Shown in pieces: positions 51,881 through 61,658 of a stretch of DNA of 64,000 nt. Below the pieces are notes generated by a model. It ran no database searches, was not told where the DNA came from, and worked only from the letters and a program-made list of their open reading frames with translations. The stretch comes from Desulfocapsa sp. (lineage in GTDB: Bacteria; Desulfobacterota; Desulfobulbia; Desulfobulbales; Desulfocapsaceae): contig JANTGG010000001.1 of NCBI GenBank assembly GCA_024763035.1, positions 62,001-126,000 of the forward strand, written 5' to 3'. Position 1 is the first letter of the stretch. Every line of letters starts with the position of its first letter. The position numbers and the translations under genes were made by a program.

Positions 51881-53809
51881 ATGTCGCAAAATGATGATAT
51901 TCATAGAGTTGCACCAGAGATGGCGATAGCCTTTTTCAGGGAGATTCTGCCATTTAATGAACTCGATGATGATACCTTGATAGATATTTCCCGCCATTGC
52001 CGGGTTGATTTCTTTCCTAAAGGTACCAGAATCTTCACCGCCGGCGAAACGGAAATCACCCATCTTCATCTGATTCAGCGAGGCGGGGTTAAGGCATTTA
52101 TCGAGGATGAACACGGGGAGGTAACCCTTAAGGATTTTCGTGGAGAAGGAGCGTATATCGGGGCACTGGCAATTATTCGCGGTACACCTGCGAATTTGAA
52201 CATTGAAACAGTGGAAGATACATTTTGTTTTCTGCTGCCCAGTGAAATATTCACAAAACTTGTAGAGCAGCAGCCCTCTTTTGCCCATTACTACCTGAAA
52301 AGCTTTTCAGAAAAAATTGTAAACACCGCCTATAACGAACTGCGTCATCATAAGGTCTCGGCACGAAGCGGCGATGATCTTTACCTGTTTTCTGTGCGGG
52401 TGGGGGATCTGGTGAAAACACTGCGCAAGGTCTCTGCCAAAAGTTCCATTCAGGCGGCAGCTGCGACCATGGCTGAGTATCGGGTGGGGAGTCTGCTGGT
52501 GCATGATGTTCAGGATGAGGAAAAGATCATCGGCATTATTACCGATCGGGATCTGCGCGCAAAGGTGGTGGCGGCAGGGCTTGACTATAACCTGCCCGTG
52601 GAACATATTATGACCGGACCGGTACAGACCGTTCTCTCCCAGTCGCTCTGTTTTGATGTGTTACTGAAAATGATGTCCACCTCCATTCACCATCTGGCTG
52701 TGGAACGGGGCGGGCGGGTGATCGGCGTGGTGACCTCCCATGATATCATGCTCCTTCAGGGGCATTCGCCGTACTATCTGTTCAAGGAGATTCGTGGACA
52801 GCAGCAGATCAGTGGACTGTACGTCCTGGCACAGAAAATTCCAGAGGTGATTCGGGGGCTCATTAAAGAGGGGGCAAAGGCAGGCAACATCACCCAGATG
52901 ATTGCCATCTTAAACGATCATATCCTGGAACGGATGCTTACCCTGCTTGAGGAGGAACTGGGAAAACCACCTGTTTCCTACTGCTGGCTGCTTATGGGCA
53001 GTGAGGGGCGGAGGGAACAGACCTTTAAGACGGATCAGGATAATGCCATTCTCTATGCAGATCCTGCCAATGAGGAAGAGAAAAAAGCTGCGGAAACGTA
53101 TTTTAAAGAGTTTGCGACACGGGCTATTGAGCATCTGGTAAATTGCGGATACCCCCTTTGTCCAGGGGAGATCATGGCAATAAATCCCAAATGGTGCCAG
53201 CCCCTCTCTGTCTGGAAAGGGTATTTCAGCAGATGGATCAGTGCACCGGATCCAACAGAGCTGCTCCATGCGACAATCTTTTTTGATTTTCGTTCGGGCT
53301 TTGGCGATCACCTACTTGCTAAACGACTGCGACAGCATCTGAATGAGCAGGCAAAGAGCCAGGATATCTTTCTTTTTCATCTCGCCCGGCAGTGTATGTC
53401 CACCCGCACTCCGCTCTCCTTTTTCAAAAACTTTATCGTTGATAAGGATGGAGAGCATAAAAATGCACTGGATATAAAGCGTCAGGGGCTTACCCCCTAT
53501 GTGAATTTTGCACGCGTGCTGGCTCTTAGTCATGGTATTAACGAGACAAATACCCTGGCACGGCTGAAGGCCTTGCATGATTCCGAGTTTTTGAGCAGGG
53601 AATTGTGGGAGGCGGCAAACGATGCCTATGAGCTGCAGATGCAGCAGCGTCTGATTCATCAGTTGGCACAGATAGAAGAAGGAGTTTTGCCTGACAATCA
53701 TATTAATCCGGAACAGCTTTCCGCCCTGGAGCGGAGAATGTTAAAAGATGCCTTTGCGGTGATTGAACGGCTCTACTCCGTGCTGGATAAAAAGTTTCCG
53801 GTAGCCTGA
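51881..53809 (+). CDS. cNMP-binding, CBS and DUF294 nucleotidyltransferase-like protein (642 aa)
   Basis: Order: cNMP-binding domain (about 22-135, FPKGTRIFTAGE), two CBS domains (about 170-295), a GlnD-like nucleotidyltransferase domain (about 330-465, LLMGSEGRREQTFKTDQDNAI) and a DUF294 C-terminal helical region. Such proteins are commonly encoded with ActP-type symporters and a DnaQ-like exonuclease and are thought to regulate acetate metabolism. The nucleotidyltransferase metal residues (DQD) are kept. It is followed two bases later by the exonuclease. Confidence 0.9.
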   Translation: MSQNDDIHRVAPEMAIAFFREILPFNELDDDTLIDISRHCRVDFFPKGTRIFTAGETEITHLHLIQRGGVKAFIEDEHGEVTLKDFRGEGAYIGALAIIRGTPANLNIETVEDTFCFLLPSEIFTKLVEQQPSFAHYYLKSFSEKIVNTAYNELRHHKVSARSGDDLYLFSVRVGDLVKTLRKVSAKSSIQAAAATMAEYRVGSLLVHDVQDEEKIIGIITDRDLRAKVVAAGLDYNLPVEHIMTGPVQTVLSQSLCFDVLLKMMSTSIHHLAVERGGRVIGVVTSHDIMLLQGHSPYYLFKEIRGQQQISGLYVLAQKIPEVIRGLIKEGAKAGNITQMIAILNDHILERMLTLLEEELGKPPVSYCWLLMGSEGRREQTFKTDQDNAILYADPANEEEKKAAETYFKEFATRAIEHLVNCGYPLCPGEIMAINPKWCQPLSVWKGYFSRWISAPDPTELLHATIFFDFRSGFGDHLLAKRLRQHLNEQAKSQDIFLFHLARQCMSTRTPLSFFKNFIVDKDGEHKNALDIKRQGLTPYVNFARVLALSHGINETNTLARLKALHDSEFLSRELWEAANDAYELQMQQRLIHQLAQIEEGVLPDNHINPEQLSALERRMLKDAFAVIERLYSVLDKKFPVA

Positions 53810-53810
53810 G

Positions 53811-54524
53811 ATGATCAATCCGTTTAAGCCTGCCGGCTGGTTCAGTGCACCGCATCCGCTGCTCCGGAAGAATAAGGAGTTTTTCAACAGCTTTGATCAG
53901 AACAGACCGCTTACGGAGTACACCTTCGTGGTCTGTGACACTGAACTTACCGGTTTAAATAAAAAAAAAGACGAACTGATATCCATTGGTGCGGTGATGA
54001 TACGGGATCTGCAGATCGACCTTTCGTCCATGTTTCATCACTTTATTCGCCCGCAGAATCTTGACGCCACCCGGGCGACCCTGGTGCATCGAATCACCCC
54101 GGAGCAGCTGGAAAACGCCCAAAGTGCAGAAGAAATCATGCCGAAATTTGTGGAGTATATCCACGGCAGTCTTCTCGTGGGGCATTATCTGCCCCTGGAT
54201 ATGCATTTTTTAAATAAGGCAACGAAGAGAGTCATGGGGGGGACGCTGTCCAATCCCGGGGTTGATACCATGCGCATGGCACAGGGATATAAACGGGTGC
54301 AGCTTGGACATTACCACGAACATAATCCAAGAGAGATCAGCTACAGCCTTGATGATCTCGGGGTGGAATATAACCTGCCGCTTTTTAAACCCCATGATGC
54401 TCTGGAGGATGCACTGCAGACAGCCTATCTTTTTTTGTTTTTTATAAAGAAATTTCGTAAGGGCGGGCTGGTAACATTGAAAGATATTTTCCAATCCGGA
54501 AGGGTCGGAAGTTTGCGATATTAA
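53811..54524 (+). CDS. DnaQ-like 3'-5' exonuclease (237 aa)
   Basis: The DEDDh residues are Asp43 and Glu45 (CDTELTGLN), Asp in VGHYLPLDMHFLN and the late His-Asp in HDALEDALQTAYLF. It resembles the exonuclease that accompanies the cNMP-CBS-DUF294 protein in acetate-transport clusters; its role there is unknown. Confidence 0.9.
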   Translation: MINPFKPAGWFSAPHPLLRKNKEFFNSFDQNRPLTEYTFVVCDTELTGLNKKKDELISIGAVMIRDLQIDLSSMFHHFIRPQNLDATRATLVHRITPEQLENAQSAEEIMPKFVEYIHGSLLVGHYLPLDMHFLNKATKRVMGGTLSNPGVDTMRMAQGYKRVQLGHYHEHNPREISYSLDDLGVEYNLPLFKPHDALEDALQTAYLFLFFIKKFRKGGLVTLKDIFQSGRVGSLRY

Positions 54525-54694
54525 ATAACAAGATTCAGGGAGTAGGAGTGGTATCTATTCCCATAAAATAATTGTTGGTGAAGAGGTGTCAAGCCCTGTC
54601 CAGTAAGGCATTGACACCGATTTTAAAGTCATGGTATAAATTATGGCATGATAAATAGTTTTATTCTTATGTTCATTAAGGAGGAGAGAAAATT

Positions 54695-54949
54695 ATGAAT
54701 GACGCTCGGAAGTATTGGCAGGCTAACATCCGGTTGGTAATCGGATGTCTGGTCGTTTGGTTTGTGGTTTCATTTGGTTGCGGCATCTTTTTTGTGCAGC
54801 AACTGAATACCATAACAATCCTGGGGGGGTATCCACTTGGTTTCTGGTTTGCCCAGCAGGGTTCAATTTACAGCTTTGTGGTTCTGATCTTTTTTTACGC
54901 CTGGCGTATGAATCAGCTGGATAAAAAATTCAACGTCAGCGAAGACTAG
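54695..54949 (+). CDS. DUF4212 small symporter subunit (84 aa)
   Basis: Two membrane segments (about 13-36 and 46-70) with the pattern YWQANIRL and FPLGFWFAQQGSI identify the DUF4212 family, found beside sodium:solute symporters of the VC_2705 subfamily. The ORF here reads YPLGFWFAQQGSIYSFVVLIFFYAWRM. AAGGAGGAG precedes the ATG. It lies 12 bases before the symporter. Confidence 0.92.
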   Translation: MNDARKYWQANIRLVIGCLVVWFVVSFGCGIFFVQQLNTITILGGYPLGFWFAQQGSIYSFVVLIFFYAWRMNQLDKKFNVSED

Positions 54950-54961
54950 GGAGAGAGAAGA

Positions 54962-56740
54962 ATGACAAATCTACAATTATGGACCTATTGTGTTGTAGGG
55001 GCAACCTTTGCTCTCTATATCTTTATTGCCATCAAGGCACGTGCAGGCACAACAGGTGAATTTTATGTTGCCGGTAAAGGTGTGCATCCTGTTCTTAATG
55101 GTATGGCAACGGGTGCTGACTGGATGTCTGCAGCCTCTTTTATTTCCATGGCCGGTCTTATTGCCTTCAAGGGCTATGACGCATCCGTCTATCTTATGGG
55201 CTGGACAGGCGGATACTGCCTCCTTGCCATGCTCCTTGCTCCGTATCTTCGTAAGTATGGTAAGTTCACTGTACCGGAGTTCATCGGTGACAGGTTCTAC
55301 TCTCAGACTGCACGCGTTGTTGCTGTTATCTGTCTGATTGTTGCCTCCCTTACCTATGTTATCGGTCAGATGAAGGGTATCGGTGTTGCCTTTTCCCGTT
55401 TCCTTGAGATTCCGTTCAACTACGGACTGTTCCTCGGAATGGGTATTGTCTTTATCTACGCCGTACTTGGTGGTATGAAGGGGGTTACCTATACCCAGAT
55501 TGCCCAGTACTGTGTCCTGATCTTTGCCTATACCGTACCTGCTATCTTTATTTCCCTGCAGCTCACCGGAGTTGCCCTTCCTCAGCTCGGTCTGGGAGCG
55601 GCAATGTCTGACGGCTCGGGAATGTTCCTTCTGGAGAAGATGGACAAGACGCTGGTGGATCTAGGTTTTGCGGCCTATACGACGCAGAAGGGGAGTACGT
55701 TGAATATGTTTCTCCTGACCATGTCGCTGATGATTGGTACCGCAGGCCTTCCCCATGTTATTACAAGGTTCTTCACCGTACCCAAGGTAAAAGATGCCCG
55801 TTCATCTGCCGGTTGGGCACTTGTGTTTATTGCGATCCTTTACACCACCGCCCCCGGCGTTGGAGCAATGGCCCGTTTGAATCTTGTCAACACCATTCAG
55901 GCTGATTCCATCGCTCCTGATACCTCACAGAATCTGAAGATCGATGCCCTTCCCGCCTGGTTTACCAACTGGGAAAAGACCGGTCTCCTGAAATATGAGG
56001 ATAAAAACGGTGACGGACGTATCCAGTATGTGGGTAAAAACTTTAAAGGCGTAGACGCAAACGGTAAGATTATTGAAAACGAGATGGTTAAGGTCGATCG
56101 GGATATCATGGTTCTTGCCAATCCCGAGATTGCCCAGCTGCCCAACTGGGTTATTGCCCTTGTTGCCGCTGGTGGAATCGCCGCTGCTCTGTCCACTGCT
56201 GCCGGTCTGCTTCTTGCCATTTCCTCTGCGATATCCCATGATATCGTGAAGGGTATCATTGCCAAGAATATTGATGATAAAACCGAACTTATGGCGGGTC
56301 GTGTTGCCATGTCCGGTGCCATTCTTGTGGCGGGGTATCTCGGACTGCATCCTCCCGGATTCGCGGCCCAGGTCGTTGCCCTTGCCTTTGGCCTGGCAGC
56401 GTCTTCAATCTTCCCCGCGTTGATGATGGGAATTTTTGCAAAACGTGTGAATAATACCGGTGCAGTACTTGGAATGCTTGCAGGTCTCGGTACCACCCTT
56501 GTCTATATCTTCTGGTTCAAGGGCTGGTTCTTTCTTCCGGGAACTGCCATGGCTCCAGACAATGCTGCCAACTGGGTGCTCGGGATATCACCGGGTTCAT
56601 TTGGTGCGGTTGGTGCGGTTATCAACTTTATTGTTGCTCTCACCGTGTCCAGCTTTACCGCTCCTCCCCCAGAGCACATTCAGCATCTTGTTGAGGACAT
56701 TCGTGTTCCCATGGGAGCGGGGGCTGCTGTGGATCACTAA
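54962..56740 (+). CDS. Sodium:solute symporter, acetate/ActP-like VC_2705 subfamily (592 aa)
   Basis: The family has about 13 membrane helices. Visible signatures are GNG-equivalent ATGADWMSAASFISMAG, GYCLLAMLLAPYLRK, and AAALSTAAGLLLAISSAISHDI. A soluble loop of about 90 residues holds the EF-hand-like sequence DKNGDGRIQYVG (about 347-358). Context with acs supports acetate uptake. A terminator follows. Confidence 0.92.
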   Translation: MTNLQLWTYCVVGATFALYIFIAIKARAGTTGEFYVAGKGVHPVLNGMATGADWMSAASFISMAGLIAFKGYDASVYLMGWTGGYCLLAMLLAPYLRKYGKFTVPEFIGDRFYSQTARVVAVICLIVASLTYVIGQMKGIGVAFSRFLEIPFNYGLFLGMGIVFIYAVLGGMKGVTYTQIAQYCVLIFAYTVPAIFISLQLTGVALPQLGLGAAMSDGSGMFLLEKMDKTLVDLGFAAYTTQKGSTLNMFLLTMSLMIGTAGLPHVITRFFTVPKVKDARSSAGWALVFIAILYTTAPGVGAMARLNLVNTIQADSIAPDTSQNLKIDALPAWFTNWEKTGLLKYEDKNGDGRIQYVGKNFKGVDANGKIIENEMVKVDRDIMVLANPEIAQLPNWVIALVAAGGIAAALSTAAGLLLAISSAISHDIVKGIIAKNIDDKTELMAGRVAMSGAILVAGYLGLHPPGFAAQVVALAFGLAASSIFPALMMGIFAKRVNNTGAVLGMLAGLGTTLVYIFWFKGWFFLPGTAMAPDNAANWVLGISPGSFGAVGAVINFIVALTVSSFTAPPPEHIQHLVEDIRVPMGAGAAVDH

Positions 56741-56774
56741 GCAGAATCCGTTAAGCAGTCTGTCTTTTGACAGC

Positions 56775-56812
56775 AAAAAACGCATCCGTAATCTTTACGG
56801 ATGCGTTTTTTT
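56775..56812 (+). terminator. Terminator after the symporter gene
   Basis: AAAAAACGCATCCGT pairs with ACGGATGCGTTTTTT around AATCTTT. The following bases to 57001 contain no gene I can support. Confidence 0.92.
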
Positions 56813-57001
56813 GGTTTAAGGAAAAAACAATATTGCTAATGACTTCTCTGGTCCTTTATGAATGGAAAGGTGTAATGGAATTTTTTGCTGTCTATTTATC
56901 TGAGACTTTATTAATGGTGCTTGTCAGAATGAACGGGGAAACGGTGTCTGAACATACTGTATCCCCTGATGAATTAAATATTAATATTAAGAGAGAAGAA
57001 A

Positions 57002-57559
57002 ATGAGTCCGGGATTGTTGTGCCCTGAAAATTGCTACCTGCACATAATTGACCCGCAGGAACAGTTGATGAATCAGATTCATGGGGCGGAGAGGGTCAGT
57101 AAAACCATCCTTCAAATGATTCACTGTGCCCGGATAATCGGCATACCGATTATTGCCAACACACAGTATAAAAAAGGGCTGGGAGGATATGTTCCGGAAC
57201 TTGAAGCCGAAATGGACAATATTCCGCGACCTGATAAGCTTGCGTTTAATGCCCTTGCTGATCCGGAGACCAGGAGTCTGGTTACTGGGCTGCCGTCAGA
57301 GGTGAACACTGCCATACTGGTTGGTGTGGAAACGCATATCTGTATTTATCAGACAGCGGCGGGGCTGCAGGAGATGGGGATCCTGCCCTGGATTGCAGCC
57401 GACGGAGTGTCATCCCGAACCCATGAAAATTATCAGCTCGGGCTTATGCGGCTGCGAGACATGGGAGCAGCCGTTGGTCCTGCTGAGATGATCCTCTACG
57501 AATTGCTTGCAAAAGCCGGAACCGCTCAGTTTAAAGCAGTCCTTCCCCATATTTTATAA
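57002..57559 (+). CDS. Isochorismatase-like cysteine hydrolase (185 aa)
   Basis: The catalytic triad is Asp17 (HIIDPQEQL), Lys79 (DKLAFNAL) and Cys114 (GVETHICIYQTA). The fold is shared by isochorismatase, nicotinamidase and N-carbamoylsarcosine amidase. It most resembles the YcaC-like group; the substrate is unknown. AGAGAGAAGA precedes the ATG. alaS follows after 23 bases. Confidence 0.88.
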   Translation: MSPGLLCPENCYLHIIDPQEQLMNQIHGAERVSKTILQMIHCARIIGIPIIANTQYKKGLGGYVPELEAEMDNIPRPDKLAFNALADPETRSLVTGLPSEVNTAILVGVETHICIYQTAAGLQEMGILPWIAADGVSSRTHENYQLGLMRLRDMGAAVGPAEMILYELLAKAGTAQFKAVLPHIL

Positions 57560-57582
57560 CTTCAAATAAAAAAGTTGCCGCC

Positions 57583-60231
57583 ATGAAAGGAAATGAGATC
57601 CGAAAGCGTTTTTTAGAGTATTTCGTCAGTCATGATCATACACAGGTAGACAGTTCTTCCCTGGTTCCCCAGGATGACCCCACACTGCTTTTTGTCAATG
57701 CAGGAATGGTACAGTTTAAAACAGTCTTTATGGGTGAGGAGAAACGTGATTATACGCGTGCAACCACATCCCAGCGCTGCGTTCGTGCCGGTGGAAAGCA
57801 TAACGATCTGGAAAATGTCGGCTATACAGCCCGGCATCATACCTTTTTTGAGATGCTTGGAAACTTTTCCTTTGGCGATTATTTTAAGGAAGATGCCATC
57901 CGTTTTGCCTGGGAATTCCTGATTCAGGAATTAAAACTGCCGGCGGAACAGATGTGGGTCTCAGTCTTTGATGATGATGATGAGGCATTCGAGTTATGGG
58001 AGAAGGTGGAAGATCTTCCCAAAGGACGTATTGTTCGTCTCGGGGAAAAGGATAACTTCTGGGCAATGGGGGATACCGGGCCGTGCGGTCCCTGCTCGGA
58101 AATACATATAGATCTTGGTCGGGAGGCAGGGTGTGATCGTCCAGACTGTGCAGTGGGTTGTGATTGTGATCGCTTCCTGGAGCTGTGGAATCTTGTCTTT
58201 ATGCAGTTTAACCGATCAGAAGACGGTACCATGACCCCCTTGCCAAAACCGTCCATTGATACAGGGATGGGGCTTGAACGGGTGGCTGCTGTTATGCAGG
58301 GGAAGTTCAATAATTACGATTCCGATCTTTTCAGCCCCATCATCGCCAAACTTGAGAAACTCTCCGGAAAGAAGTATCTGGTGGATCAGGCAGATACCAC
58401 TGCAATGCGTGTGATTGCGGACCATGCACGGGCAACAACCTTTCTGGTGGCAGACGGAGTCCTTCCTTCCAATGAGGGGCGCGGTTACGTGCTGCGTCGG
58501 GTGATGCGTAGGGCCATCCGTTACGGCAGGTCTCTTGGACTCACAAAAACCTTTCTGGACGGTGTTACGACAGTGGTTACTGAGATAATGGCGGAGGCCT
58601 ATCCGCACCTGCTGGACTGTGCTGAACTGTTGAAAAAAGTCGTGAACAATGAAGAGCTGCGTTTTGGAGAAACCCTGGAAAACGGTCTGGATCTGCTTGA
58701 CCGGGAACTGGCATCTCTGCAGAAGGCCGGCAGGAAGACGGTACAGGGTGATTTTATCTTTAAACTGTACGATACCTTCGGATTTCCTGTGGATATCGTT
58801 CGGGATATTTCCCTGGAACGCGGCATGGATTTTGATGGTGCAGGCTTTGAAAAGGCAATGGAAAATCAACGCTCCCAGTCACGTGCTTCGCAGAAAGGCG
58901 AGGGGGTACGTTTGCTTGGGTCTGGCGTGAAGCACTTCATTGAGAGTGGAAAAAAGAGTGAATTTGTGGGCTATGACGTCCTTGAAGCAGATGCTGAGGT
59001 GTATGGGATTCTTGATGGTGACGGCAGGGTTGTGGAGAGTCTTGCGTCCGGTATGAAAGGTCAGCTGTTTGCTGCAAAGACTCCCTTTTATGCGGAATCA
59101 GGCGGGCAGTCGGGAGATAGTGGAGAGGTTATCTGGCAGTCAGGAAGGGCGGTAGTGCACACTACGTTTAGTGAGGGTGATGGTATTATTCTTCATTCCA
59201 TTGAGGTTAAAGAGGGAACACTTACGGTCGGCAGCAATGTGCAGCTGCGGGTCACTGCAGGTGAACGTGCCGCCACGGCGGCAAACCATACAGCAACGCA
59301 CCTTCTCCAGGCAACATTAAAAGAGTTGCTCGGTGATCATGTCAAGCAGGCAGGGTCACTGGTTGCACCCAACAGGCTGCGGTTTGATTTTACCCATTTC
59401 TCACCTCTTAGTATGGAAGAAATTCAGCAGATTGAGCAGAAGGTGAACGCACAAATCCGCAGTAACCTGAGAGCTGATACCAGAGTTCTTGGTCGTGAAC
59501 AGGCAATAGAAGAGGGGGCAACAGCCCTTTTTGGGGAAAAATATGGTGAGAGTGTGCGGGTGGTCTCTTTAGGAGATGTGAGCAAGGAGCTTTGCGGCGG
59601 TACCCATGTGTCGGCGACGGGGGAGATTGGACTGTTTCAGATTATTTCAGAAACAGGTATTGCGGCGGGTGTCCGGAGGATAGAAGCTGCAACCGGGCGT
59701 GGAGCCCTTCAGCGGATGCAGGAGATGGTTCTCCAGGAAAAGGCGATCTGTGAACAACTGCATGTACAGTCTGATGGTATCAGCGATAAGCTCGAGCTGC
59801 TGGCAAATACGAATAAGCGCCTGGAGAAGCAGGTCTCGGAGTTGTCCACCCGACTTGCCGCATCGGGTATGACCGATCTGCTGGCAGATGCTGTGGAAGT
59901 GGAGGGGATAAAAGTGGTGGCGGCAGAGATTCCGCTGGACAGTCCAAAAACGCTCCGGGAAGCTGGTGATAAGCTGCGGGATGATATGGGGAGCGGCGTG
60001 GCAGTTCTTGGCGGCGAGATAAATGGTAAGGCGGCACTGCTTGCTATAGTTTCCAAAGATCTGACGAAAAAGATTAAAGCAGGTGATCTGGTGAACAGGG
60101 TTGCTGCGATTGTAGGAGGGAAGGGGGGCGGTCGGCCGGATATGGCACAGGCTGGCGGAACCATGCCGGATAAGATTGCCGAAGCAGTTGCCTCCGTTGA
60201 AGAACAGGTGCGGCAGTTACTGACAGAGTAA
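57583..60231 (+). CDS. alaS: Alanyl-tRNA synthetase (882 aa)
   Basis: Charges tRNA-Ala. The aminoacylation domain has HTQVDSSSLVPQDDPTLLF and GMVQFKTVF. The editing domain has the zinc ligands HTATH and CGGTH. The C-terminal C-Ala domain ends GKGGGRPDMAQAGG. The length is standard. Confidence 0.97.
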   Translation: MKGNEIRKRFLEYFVSHDHTQVDSSSLVPQDDPTLLFVNAGMVQFKTVFMGEEKRDYTRATTSQRCVRAGGKHNDLENVGYTARHHTFFEMLGNFSFGDYFKEDAIRFAWEFLIQELKLPAEQMWVSVFDDDDEAFELWEKVEDLPKGRIVRLGEKDNFWAMGDTGPCGPCSEIHIDLGREAGCDRPDCAVGCDCDRFLELWNLVFMQFNRSEDGTMTPLPKPSIDTGMGLERVAAVMQGKFNNYDSDLFSPIIAKLEKLSGKKYLVDQADTTAMRVIADHARATTFLVADGVLPSNEGRGYVLRRVMRRAIRYGRSLGLTKTFLDGVTTVVTEIMAEAYPHLLDCAELLKKVVNNEELRFGETLENGLDLLDRELASLQKAGRKTVQGDFIFKLYDTFGFPVDIVRDISLERGMDFDGAGFEKAMENQRSQSRASQKGEGVRLLGSGVKHFIESGKKSEFVGYDVLEADAEVYGILDGDGRVVESLASGMKGQLFAAKTPFYAESGGQSGDSGEVIWQSGRAVVHTTFSEGDGIILHSIEVKEGTLTVGSNVQLRVTAGERAATAANHTATHLLQATLKELLGDHVKQAGSLVAPNRLRFDFTHFSPLSMEEIQQIEQKVNAQIRSNLRADTRVLGREQAIEEGATALFGEKYGESVRVVSLGDVSKELCGGTHVSATGEIGLFQIISETGIAAGVRRIEAATGRGALQRMQEMVLQEKAICEQLHVQSDGISDKLELLANTNKRLEKQVSELSTRLAASGMTDLLADAVEVEGIKVVAAEIPLDSPKTLREAGDKLRDDMGSGVAVLGGEINGKAALLAIVSKDLTKKIKAGDLVNRVAAIVGGKGGGRPDMAQAGGTMPDKIAEAVASVEEQVRQLLTE

Positions 60232-60367
60232 TGGTTTTCCTGGATGGTGAGAGGTGTTTGCCGCCGGGATAAATCTGACCTAAAAGCAGAAAATTGAAGT
60301 GCGTTGGAAGCTGAGGGGCTATTCATTTTTTCGGTCTTTTATAGCTCTATCTATTTTACAAAAAAGT

Positions 60368-60396
60368 TGACAGCTTAATTGAATTAAGGTACAACC
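60368..60396 (+). promoter_or_regulatory. Candidate promoter of the F1 operon
   Basis: TTGACA (60368-60373) and TACAAC (60391-60396) are spaced by 17 bases, about 75 bases before atpF'. The spacer holds CTTAATTGAATTAAGG, an inverted repeat that could be an operator. Confidence 0.5.
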
Positions 60397-60471
60397 GGAT
60401 TTCGTATTGTGAATCGCTATTCATTTTAGACAGATTTATTTGAATTATCTTAGCTAATCAGGAGCGGAAAA

Positions 60472-60897
60472 ATGGTTTCAATGGACATCACCCTGTTTCT
60501 TCAGATCGTGAACGCATTTGTTCTTATGTTTCTACTGAACGGGATTATTTATAAGCCTGTTTTAAAAGTTCTTAAGGAACGCGCAGTCAAATTGCAGGGG
60601 ATGCGCGATGATGTGACCAAGTACGAGGATAATGCTCGCCGCCGCCAGGAAGAGGTAGATAAGAAAATGCATAAAGCATCCGGTCAGGCTAAATCTGCAC
60701 TGGATAACGCACGTGCCGGAGCAAAGGCTGCAGGGGAAGAGAAGCTTGCAGCCATTAAGGCCGAAGCGGATGCTGACAAAGATAAAAAGCTGGCTGAAAT
60801 TAAATCCCAGGTGGAGGCTGCCCGTAAGGAGCTTGAAGCCGGAGTCGACGGATTTGCGTCAGCCATGGCAGGAAAAATTTTGGGAAGGAGTCTGTAA
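60472..60897 (+). CDS. ATP synthase F0 subunit b' (141 aa)
   Basis: One N-terminal membrane helix (about 8-26) is followed by a charged coiled coil (KERAVKLQGMRDDVTKYEDN and on). It forms the peripheral stalk with subunit b. It is the first of two b-type genes in tandem, two bases apart, so the stalk is probably a b/b' heterodimer. Confidence 0.88.
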   Translation: MVSMDITLFLQIVNAFVLMFLLNGIIYKPVLKVLKERAVKLQGMRDDVTKYEDNARRRQEEVDKKMHKASGQAKSALDNARAGAKAAGEEKLAAIKAEADADKDKKLAEIKSQVEAARKELEAGVDGFASAMAGKILGRSL

Positions 60898-60899
60898 TA

Positions 60900-61658
60900 A
60901 TGAGGGGAATAAAGCGAACAGCCGGGAAGAGTGCTCTGTTTGCACTGGTTCTTTGGTTTGCCCTGGCAATGGGGAATGCCTGTGCTTCCGGTCATTCGGA
61001 GTCGGGCGAGGGCGTGCCAACCAGTGACGCACACACAACCACCATTATGCATGAAGAAGCCAATGCCGGTCATGGGCTGGCGAGTGACATGGCAGAAGAA
61101 GGTGCTGCAGTACATGGTGAAGCAGCTGCTGAACATGGTGGAGGTCATGGTGGAGGTCATGGAGACAGTCTGTCACCGGCCAAGTTGAAAGATTTTGGAT
61201 TCAGGATAATGAACTTTATTGTTCTTCTTATTATCCTTGTAAAATTTGGTGCCAAGCCAATCGCCAATGGACTTGGTGCCCGCCGCAAACAGATCAGAGA
61301 TGAGATCGAAGATCTTGAGACCAAGAAAGCTGATGCGGAGGCGGCATACAAAGACTTTTCTGCAAAACTTGAGTCCGTTGAAAAAGACGTTGATTCCATC
61401 GTTGAGAAAGCAGTGGCTCAGGCAGAAATTGAAAAGGCTAAAATCATTGAAGCTGCTGAAGAATCAGCTGAGGATATCAAACGTTCTGCAGAGATGGCAA
61501 TTGCCAACGAAGTGACTGCGGCAAAAAGAAGTCTCAAGATTGATGCAACAGAACAGGCGGCAGCTATGGCTGAAGAGTTAATCATTAAGAACCTGACGGC
61601 TGACGATCAGGTCAAGATTATCGAAGATTACCTTGATAAAGTAGGAGCCGTCCAGTGA
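60900..61658 (+). CDS. atpF: ATP synthase F0 subunit b with signal peptide and His-rich N-terminal extension (252 aa)
   Basis: A normal subunit b has about 160 residues. Here the first 29 look like a cleavable signal peptide (LFALVLWFALAMGNACA). A roughly 65-residue Glu/His/Gly-rich segment follows (HGEAAAEHGGGHGGGHGD). Only then comes the membrane helix (about 101-118, FRIMNFIVLLIILVKFG) and the coiled-coil stalk. The N-terminus would lie in the periplasm. The stop overlaps the atpH start by four bases. Confidence 0.9.
   Translation: MRGIKRTAGKSALFALVLWFALAMGNACASGHSESGEGVPTSDAHTTTIMHEEANAGHGLASDMAEEGAAVHGEAAAEHGGGHGGGHGDSLSPAKLKDFGFRIMNFIVLLIILVKFGAKPIANGLGARRKQIRDEIEDLETKKADAEAAYKDFSAKLESVEKDVDSIVEKAVAQAEIEKAKIIEAAEESAEDIKRSAEMAIANEVTAAKRSLKIDATEQAAAMAEELIIKNLTADDQVKIIEDYLDKVGAVQ

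Noticed and set aside
56767..57027. Small open frame before the isochorismatase-like gene
   Set aside because: It starts within the symporter terminator, overlaps the next gene's start, has no clear ribosome site and no family.
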